Shown here piece by piece: positions 58,301-64,000 of a stretch of 64,000 nucleotides of DNA. How positions within the stretch are numbered: position 1 is the first letter of the stretch; each line of letters opens with the position of its first letter. The notes below the pieces were generated by a model. The model was not told the origin of the DNA, did not search any database, and was given only the letters and a program-made list of their open reading frames with translations. Both the position numbers and the translations under genes were made by a program. The stretch lies in NCBI GenBank assembly GCA_038501625.1, contig JAZAYU010000001.1, positions 2,852,001 through 2,916,000 of the forward strand. The letters run 5' to 3'. Source of the stretch: Corbicula japonica. Lineage: Eukaryota > Mollusca > Bivalvia > Venerida > Cyrenidae.

Positions 58301-59375
58301 GATTCAGTTTCTGTTCAGTTAGGATAAAGCTCAGTATACTCTTTTATTGTCTCTTCACAAAAGGTAGCAGTAGTCCTGTATATATGTTAAGCCATTATTG
58401 CATTAAGTTTAATGAAATGTCTATGAATCAAAGCCCAAGCACTAAATATTCGTCTGGAAAAACGATACTAGGACGGAAAATCATGTGCTACTATTGAGAC
58501 TATGTTGACAAGTATAATTATGGCATTAGGATACCAAATCTGCGTCCAGTAGTGATTTCGCATTTAATGCCTCGATGCTCTTGCAATGAGTATTGCGATT
58601 CAGGTGTTCTCGTTATCTTGTACCGTGCATCTTGACATTGACTAAGATGTGCTACAATTTCAGGACACAAATGCATTTTAGAAAGTTGGGAACATATGTT
58701 ACGTTTAATTGTTTAATTAAAAACACGAAATTAATTTTTAAAAAAGCAGTATAATTCTAAGTACTGAAAAAAATGAAATCAAAGATATAAACAATATATT
58801 CTGGATGATTAAAATTAACATTTATGCTGAAGTTTTCATTCAATACATAGTCTAGAATGTTAACTGATTTTTTTATTTTTTAAAGACGATAACGAATTTA
58901 TTCTCAATTTATTAAATTTAATTATGAAATTTATAATTTTATATGCAAACCTATTTCAGGCAAAAATAAAATTATACACTCACTGAAAAGATGTCGGAAT
59001 TGTTTTTCTTGCTCTGACTTATTGTTATTAAAGAGCAATAATGTAGCAGAAAAAATATATTAAAAATATATAAAATACGTACTAGAGTTAAAATATATTC
59101 TATTCCAAAAGAAAATGTGCTCTTTGTTTTCGATGTTTTTTATTCACTGCTTTATTTCATGGTCTTAATATTTGGCATTGAAATTGAGATTAGATATATA
59201 TTCTAAAATTAACTTTCTATGGTCTAATCTCAATTTTAAAACATAATATTTATGCATTGAGAAAAGCTGTTATTGATAAGTCACCGGAACAAAGTGCAGA
59301 CATTTTGAACATTTAAAATGCTACATAAAATCTCTTATTGATGTTTGTTAACATGCAATTTACCTTTGGTTCCAT
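53622..59375 (-). CDS. Secreted tyrosinase (type-3 copper oxidase), five coding exons, about 749 aa
   Basis: The gene is joined from exons 59364-59375, 57770-58054, 56682-56819, 55637-55740 and 53622-55332, with GT-AG introns and phases that agree throughout. Tyrosinases oxidise mono- and o-diphenols to quinones; secreted molluscan members act in periostracum and shell hardening, pigmentation and defence. A hydrophobic signal peptide (about residues 8-24) begins after MEPK. CuA ligands are His156 (YDTFANLHSG), His165 and His174 (AHMGPSFPGWHR). CuB has HGGPH (His286, His290) and FFMHHAFVDYIW (His312/313). A Cys cluster lies at residues 382-403 and RRKRS (about 470-474) looks like a furin site. 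After a Ser/Thr/Asn-rich linker comes a C-terminal domain with at least five cysteines. The start ATG exon is inferred from splice fit only. Confidence 0.85.
55637..55740 (-). CDS. Tyrosinase exon 4 (CuA site)
   Basis: 104 nt. Acceptor ATGTTCACTTTCAG, donor ATT/GTAAGA. Encodes YDTFANLHSG and AAHMGPSFPGWHRVYLA, with all three CuA histidines. The split codon TT/A gives Leu and continues LFEEALRR in exon 5. Confidence 0.92.
56682..56819 (-). CDS. Tyrosinase exon 3
   Basis: 46 codons in phase 0. Acceptor CCTTTTTTCAG, donor GTG/GTAAAA. Encodes KIRREYRRLTDGERFVFNDA and LRRMKV, the helical segment that precedes CuA in this family (R.EYR.L...ER..F..AL). The donor could be 3 nt earlier (AAA/GTGGTA) without changing the frame. 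Confidence 0.85.
56846..57275 (+). repeat. R1 repeat, near-complete copy n inside tyrosinase intron 2
   Basis: Plus-oriented, antisense to tyrosinase, from AAAAAAAGGTGAAATATGCATATCAG to CAGAACTCCTGGAGTAAAATC. It starts only ~26 bp from the exon 3 acceptor. It keeps the perfect stem-loop and the 71-codon frame (56983-57198), which differs from copy k at a handful of codons. Confidence 0.9.
57495..57580 (-). repeat. tRNA-like SINE head, diverged (candidate)
   Basis: On the minus strand GGCTGTCTCAGCGAGCTCAGCCGGTAGCGTAATTG has an A-box-like core. The preceding ATCAGAGTTATCCGATCAACC matches the upstream sequence of the SINE at 26945-27085. The B-box is poor. It lies in tyrosinase intron 2. Confidence 0.4.
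57770..58054 (-). CDS. Tyrosinase exon 2 (signal peptide and N-terminal region)
   Basis: 95 codons in phase 0. Acceptor ...AATATATTAATCCAG, donor TCG/GTACGA. It encodes the hydrophobic core LLWVGILTILTSV and then a mature N-terminus with two cysteines in IKCVQIL and ILANCLQQYMWN. The frame would otherwise run to a stop 13 codons after the donor. Confidence 0.75.
59181..59236. repeat. 14-bp perfect inverted repeat in tyrosinase intron 1
   Basis: AAATTGAGATTAGA (59181-59194) and TCTAATCTCAATTT (59223-59236), spacer 28 bp. Confidence 0.8.
59364..59375 (-). CDS. Tyrosinase exon 1 (start codon)
   Basis: Encodes only MEPK, followed by the donor GTAAAT. It joins in phase 0 to AVPYTNRLLWVGILTILTSV and so completes a signal peptide. 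A consensus donor CAG/GTACGT at about 59694-59699 (minus strand) could mark an upstream untranslated exon. This exon is the least certain part of the model. Confidence 0.5.
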
Positions 59376-60150
59376 GTCGATGAGGATCGTCCTGTCCACC
59401 GAAAATGAACTTGATCCACTGATTTTCTCTGGCGTATCTTAATTGCTTAATTATTGACAATGATAACTATGTCTTAGTTTATACTTTTAACAAGCACATG
59501 CTATGTAATCAACCAATCAACAGTTGACGTTTATAATGTTTTGAATTATGGCTTTCCCAAAGTGCATTGTCATTTTTGATTAGAAACAATAAATGTAAGC
59601 TTTCATGTTTTATTGCAACAAGAACATTACGAAGTTGATTTTTTCTCGTCCTTAACTAATTTGTGATATATGTCATGTATCAGACGTACCTGCGGTTTGC
59701 CGTAGCGGTGTGCTTTAACTCAAAACTAATGAGGAAAACGGTAAAAGTCATAATGATTTAGTTAATCGAATATATTATTTTATGAACAATTAATTGTGAT
59801 CAACATGAAATGTTTTAAAATAACATTTACATTTGTTTTTGTTAATTATTGTATGCAGACATTGATAGTTGTTTTGTTCTTGTTTCGGCAATTGATTTTT
59901 CTTTACATCCCGAATATCTCATTCGAATTCAAAGTTAACTCTCTAAACACTAAACAATAGTTATTTTCATATATATTTTCAAAATAGTTAAACAAGTTAA
60001 TAATCAGTCGAATAAAAAAAAAAGAAATAAAACTAATAACTGATATATGTCAATAGATATGTACAAAAATATTCTTGGTGCTTAGCAAAACTTTGTCGCA
60101 GAGATTGCGAATTTCGTTATATAAGCTAATTTAGTTGATTTCGTTTGTAA
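59376..60150. other. Presumed tyrosinase 5' region and intergenic spacer
   Basis: AT-rich. Contains the possible donor near 59694-59699 noted for exon 1. No other gene recognised before the retroelement. Confidence 0.4.
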
Positions 60151-60159
60151 TCTATTTTA

Positions 60160-60552
60160 AGAGAAATCACCGACGGCATAGTACTTGTACGGGTTTTGAT
60201 AAATATTTGTAAAATTCACGTGCTGTTTATACCATATCTTCATTGTTTCAATTGACCGTCGGTGTTACTAAATCCTTTGTTCTGTTTACCGTCGGTGCCT
60301 TCTAACACGAGTTTTGTTAAAGATTTTATACAATTTGTCGGGAAATATTGCTATAAAAACTCAAATCATTTTTGTAAAGAGTAGTGTGGTTCTGGAATAA
60401 ATGAAAGAAAGTTCGTTGGTGTTGTTAAATAAATTTGGATGATGTTAACGTGCTACATTAAAATAAAATAAATTGAAATTACATTCGATGTTGTGAATTT
60501 AGTGTTATACAGTCTGACTCAATAAAATAAAGGAAATATTCACGACATTGAT
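60160..60552 (+). repeat. Presumed 5' LTR/leader of a BEL/Pao retrotransposon
   Basis: This sequence lies immediately upstream of the primer-binding site. It has TATAAAA (60352-60358), several AATAAA signals (about 60398, 60426, 60464, 60522) and three copies of an 8-bp motif: ACCGACGG (60169-60176) and CCGTCGGT (60256-60263, 60289-60296). The left boundary cannot be set, because the 3' LTR lies outside the window. Confidence 0.5.
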
Positions 60553-60570
60553 TGGTCCCGCGAACCGGAT
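60553..60570 (+). other. Candidate tRNA primer-binding site
   Basis: TGGTCCCGCGAACCGGAT begins with TGG, the complement of tRNA CCA. It parses as discriminator plus 7-nt acceptor plus 5-nt T-stem, as expected for an 18-nt LTR-element PBS. It is 40 bp before the gag ATG. The cognate tRNA is not identified. Confidence 0.6.
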
Positions 60571-60609
60571 TAAATAAAATTAAAGTATTTTTAAAGCTTT
60601 AAAACGACG

Positions 60610-63579
60610 ATGTCGGCTTTGAAATACTTGAAGGATGTTCGCACGCGGTACATCAACAATTTGAAAGAAGAGGTAAGCAATGCTTCTTTAGTCTTACAAA
60701 AGGAATTATACAGCTGTAGTCATGATGAGTTGTTGAAAAGCATATCGTTACATGTTGGAAGACTGAATAAATTTATTTCTAAATTAGAAAGTCAGTCTGA
60801 GAAGGTGATTTCCTCAATTGATGAAAGTGAGGAGGATCTTGTCACAGAAATATTGAACGATGATACCGCATTGTGTGACTCAGCAAATGATATGATACTA
60901 AAACTTCAAAAATTTGAAGTATATGTTACTGAAAAAATTAAAGAAGATCACTTACTAAGAGATGAAAGTAAATCTCCACACGATGGAGGTCAAATAGCAA
61001 AAATGATTGAAATGCAAGAGCAATTTCAGCAACTTGTTGTTGATCAAATGAAACACCAACAAGAGTATTATGAAAGACAAGAAAAGAAAGAAAGTGAAAA
61101 ATCTACGTCAGTAAAGTTACCAAAATTATACATGTGTTCTTTTGGTGGTGATAAGTTACAATGGCACGAGTTCTGGGATACCTTTCTATCATCAGTGCAT
61201 AATAATAAGAGTATCTCAGATATACAGAAGTTTAATTACCTCCGTGGAAAACTATTCGGAGAAGCAAGGAATGTCCTAGATGGGTTAAAACTATCTGGTA
61301 ATAATTACCACATAGCTGTTCAAATGCTCCATGAACGATATGGAAACGAACAGGAATTGATTGAGTTACATTACAACAAAATTATAAACATTCAATCAGC
61401 AAAGAACAATGTTCAAAGTTTGAGATTGTTCATGGATACAGTAGAACGACATCTCCGAAGCTTGGAAGTATTGCACCAAGATATCAACCAAAATGTGTTT
61501 ATTGCTATAATCAGAGAAAAACTTCCAGAGTACGTGCTTCTTCAATTAGAAATGTTTAAAGGAGCTAACGTCAAATGGACGCTCAAGACACTTCGTGAAA
61601 AACTGAACGACTACATTGTAGCTCGTGAAAGAGCCGAAAATGGATCATACAAGATGCATAGCGGTGTCCAAGAGGACACCGGCGGTGTGAATAAAACCGG
61701 TGTACAGAAAAATACCGGTGGTGAATTTGGTAACGGAGCTCAGAGGAGCACCGGAGGCACATCTAATAATAAAAATCGGATGAAAAATAACAGCACAAAC
61801 AATAACGGATCTCAAAAGAGAACTGGTGCTCATGGTCCAAGAAAAGATAATCAACAATGGCATACATTAGGCGAAGCTTTAGTAGCTAATAATTCTAAAA
61901 AATCAAGTTCAACAAATAAAGACTATTCTACATTATGTAGATACTGCAGCAAAGAACATTGGAGTGATGAGTGTCCTACATATAGGACAGTTGAGGCCAG
62001 AAAACGATTATTAAGAGACAGTTGTTACAAGTGCCTTAAGGTTGGCCACAAGTCAACTGACTGCAAGCGAGGAAACAGAATGTGCCCTTACTGTGGGGAA
62101 AGAGGGAGACACCATAGAAGCTTGTGCAATTTAAAATTCAAAGTATCAAACACGAGTGCCCATTTATCAGAAGAAATCAATGCAGAATCACAAATAATAT
62201 TTGGAAATGATGAACCTATTCCTGAAGAGACAAGTTCGTCAGAAAACGTAATGGTTTCGTCTGGCGAGATGATATTTATGCAAACCATCCAAACAAAGAT
62301 AAGCAATCCAAAATGTGAAAAATCCGAAACTATTCGGATACTCCTTGACTCAGGTTCTCAAAGGTCATATATATCAGAAGCTTTAGCAAAACGTCTTAAG
62401 TTGAAAACAGAAGGTACAGAAGATATCCATGTAATGACCTTTGGTAGCAGCAAATCAAAGACTATTATAACAAAGAAGTCTTCCTTACAGATAGATTTGA
62501 AATATGGAGAACAGATGGAAATTTCTGTGAATATAGTGCCTGTTATTAGTGGCACAATTCATAGAAAACCTGTAGGCCAACTTTCCAAAAATGCCAGACA
62601 GATAATTAAATCTGTTGATTTAGCTGACACTGTTGCTCAGAAAAGCGAATCCTGTGAAATTGATATGTTGCTTGGCAATGACTACTACTTAGACATCATT
62701 CTGGGTCAGAAACTTGAGATTCAACCCGGACTTTATTTACTTAGTTCAAAATGCGGTTGGATACTCACAGGAAGAACTGAGAAAAAGGAAGATAACATAA
62801 ATTATGTCAATATGTTGATCTTGACAAACGGATGCTCTTTGACGGAAACACAGATATACACTACTCTTGACAGTTCGCTACCTCTTCAACCTAACCTAGA
62901 AGATTTCTGGAATGTTGAATCTATTGGCATCATGGATAATCCAGATACAACAGATGACGAAAGGGCAATGTCATATTTTAGAGACACGCTGAAGTTTTCC
63001 GACGGTCGATATCAAGTAAAGTGGCCATGGAAAGATCATGAACCGAATCTACCGATTAATCGGCAGTTGGCCTACGGAAGACTAAAATCTGTTGTCTATA
63101 AACTAAAGCAGAAACCAGAACTAATGAAAATGTATAATGATGTAATTGAAGACCAAAGAAAGAAAGGTATTATTGAGGAAGTTGACGATAAGAATACAGG
63201 AACAGGTTTAGTTCACTACATGCCACATCATGCAGTAATAACACCGTTGAAAACAACAACTAAACTGCGGATAGTGTATGACGCTTCTGCAAAAACAAAG
63301 CAAAGTGACACAAGTCTAAACGAAAATTTATATAGAGGACCAGTTATGTTACATGATTTATGTGGCGTGCTCATGCGTTTTATGCTTCATAAAGTGGCTA
63401 TTGTTGCCGATATAGAAAAGGCCTTCTTGCAGATAGGGATACAACCAAGTGACAGAGATGTAACCCGTTTCCTATGGATTAAGGATTTAAATAAATCTGT
63501 TACAGAGAAAGAAAACATAATAGAATATCGGTTTTGTAGAGTACCGTTTGGCATCATATCGTCTCCGTTTTTACTTTGA
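60610..63579 (+). CDS. BEL/Pao retrotransposon Gag-Pol, 5' part (989 codons to an in-frame TGA)
   Basis: This is the polyprotein of a BEL/Pao LTR retrotransposon. Residues 1-160 are helical and charged. A DUF1759-like Gag region starts at about 168 (VKLPKLYMCSFGGDKLQWHEFWDTF). An Asn/Gly-rich linker contains repeated NTGG. Three CCHC-type knuckles lie at about 443 (CRYCSKEHWSDEC), 471 (CYKCLKVGHKSTDC) and 490 (CPYCGERGRHHRSLC). The DUF1758-like aspartic protease has LLDSGSQRSYI near 577. Reverse transcriptase begins near 886 (LRIVYDASAK) with VADIEKAFLQIGI near 930. The TGA at 63577-63579 falls inside the RT after PFGIISSPF. The frame then stays open to the window edge, so one nonsense codon is the only visible lesion. 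RNase H, integrase and the 3' LTR lie beyond the window. Confidence 0.93.
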   Translation: MSALKYLKDVRTRYINNLKEEVSNASLVLQKELYSCSHDELLKSISLHVGRLNKFISKLESQSEKVISSIDESEEDLVTEILNDDTALCDSANDMILKLQKFEVYVTEKIKEDHLLRDESKSPHDGGQIAKMIEMQEQFQQLVVDQMKHQQEYYERQEKKESEKSTSVKLPKLYMCSFGGDKLQWHEFWDTFLSSVHNNKSISDIQKFNYLRGKLFGEARNVLDGLKLSGNNYHIAVQMLHERYGNEQELIELHYNKIINIQSAKNNVQSLRLFMDTVERHLRSLEVLHQDINQNVFIAIIREKLPEYVLLQLEMFKGANVKWTLKTLREKLNDYIVARERAENGSYKMHSGVQEDTGGVNKTGVQKNTGGEFGNGAQRSTGGTSNNKNRMKNNSTNNNGSQKRTGAHGPRKDNQQWHTLGEALVANNSKKSSSTNKDYSTLCRYCSKEHWSDECPTYRTVEARKRLLRDSCYKCLKVGHKSTDCKRGNRMCPYCGERGRHHRSLCNLKFKVSNTSAHLSEEINAESQIIFGNDEPIPEETSSSENVMVSSGEMIFMQTIQTKISNPKCEKSETIRILLDSGSQRSYISEALAKRLKLKTEGTEDIHVMTFGSSKSKTIITKKSSLQIDLKYGEQMEISVNIVPVISGTIHRKPVGQLSKNARQIIKSVDLADTVAQKSESCEIDMLLGNDYYLDIILGQKLEIQPGLYLLSSKCGWILTGRTEKKEDNINYVNMLILTNGCSLTETQIYTTLDSSLPLQPNLEDFWNVESIGIMDNPDTTDDERAMSYFRDTLKFSDGRYQVKWPWKDHEPNLPINRQLAYGRLKSVVYKLKQKPELMKMYNDVIEDQRKKGIIEEVDDKNTGTGLVHYMPHHAVITPLKTTTKLRIVYDASAKTKQSDTSLNENLYRGPVMLHDLCGVLMRFMLHKVAIVADIEKAFLQIGIQPSDRDVTRFLWIKDLNKSVTEKENIIEYRFCRVPFGIISSPFLL

Positions 63580-64000
63580 GCAACTGTTGAATGCCATTTA
63601 GATTCATATGGTACTGAGACAGCAGAAAAGATCAAGAACGACATTTATGTCGATAATCTAGTAACCGGCACAGAAACAGTATCTGAAGCAATACAACTAT
63701 ACCAGGATGGAAAGTCAATCTTCAATGACATCTCAATGAACTTGAGAGAATGGATATCGAATAATGAAAAGGTAAATACCATCATACAGACAAAGGACAA
63801 GGCAGTGCCTGGAGCCATGAAGGTACTTGGGCATATCTGGAATACAGAAACAGATGAACTTTCTATAAAGCCATCTATTACGACAGTTGATTCTGATATG
63901 GTGGAAACCAAACGGATTGTCTTAAAGGCAGTCGCATCTGTATTTGACCCACTTGGATTGTATTCTCCGATAATCTTACAAAGTAAGATATTTATCCAAA
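63580..64000 (+). pseudogene. BEL/Pao Pol continuation after the nonsense codon (cut by the window edge)
   Basis: Same frame as the upstream ORF, open for 140 codons. It has the RT catalytic motif YVDN (63646-63657; BEL elements often have YVDD/YVDN), then LREWISN, VLGHIWN and ASVFDPLGLYSPI, the conserved blocks after the RT palm in Pao elements. It continues past 64000. Confidence 0.88.

Overview
The window is animal nuclear DNA: AT-rich, intron-bearing and crowded with degenerate repeats. A mollusc, most likely a bivalve, is the best guess. The reasons are a secreted multi-exon tyrosinase of molluscan type, a BEL/Pao retroelement, and repeat families I associate with bivalve genomes (for example the unit with CCGTCCGTCCG followed by AAGGTCAAGGTCAC). 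I cannot name the species from sequence alone.

Only two host genes are well supported, both on the minus strand. One is an intronless seven-transmembrane receptor-like gene (44917-45876). The other is a tyrosinase that I reconstruct as five coding exons from 59375 down to 53622, about 749 residues, with signal peptide, CuA and CuB copper sites, a furin-like site and a Cys-rich C-terminal domain. A BEL/Pao gag-pol (60610 to the right edge, plus strand) is almost intact: tRNA-type primer site, Gag (DUF1759-like), three zinc knuckles, DSGS protease and reverse transcriptase, broken by one in-frame TGA.

The rest is repeat landscape. From 0 to 10 kb there is a hAT-type transposase relic, a mariner-like element with perfect 32-bp terminal inverted repeats, a CR1/Jockey-type LINE fragment and a tandem array loaded with nuclear-receptor half-sites. 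From 10 to 18 kb there are minisatellites and a TIR element with a 5-bp target duplication. From 18 to 24 kb lies an AT-rich stretch with few recognisable features. From 24 to 44 kb there are foldback MITEs, tRNA-like SINE heads, retroelement relics and a large inverted pair built from the 3' end of a Tc1-like transposon. From 47.3 to 48.1 kb sits a complex foldback element with a 6-bp target duplication.

One interspersed family (called R1 here, about 490 bp full length) occurs about 13 times, including once inside tyrosinase intron 2. It carries a perfect 9-bp stem-loop and a short open frame that is still readable in several copies. R1, the foldback family and the receptor-site array are the best candidates for something undescribed. 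There is no operon-like organisation, and the two host genes look unrelated in function.
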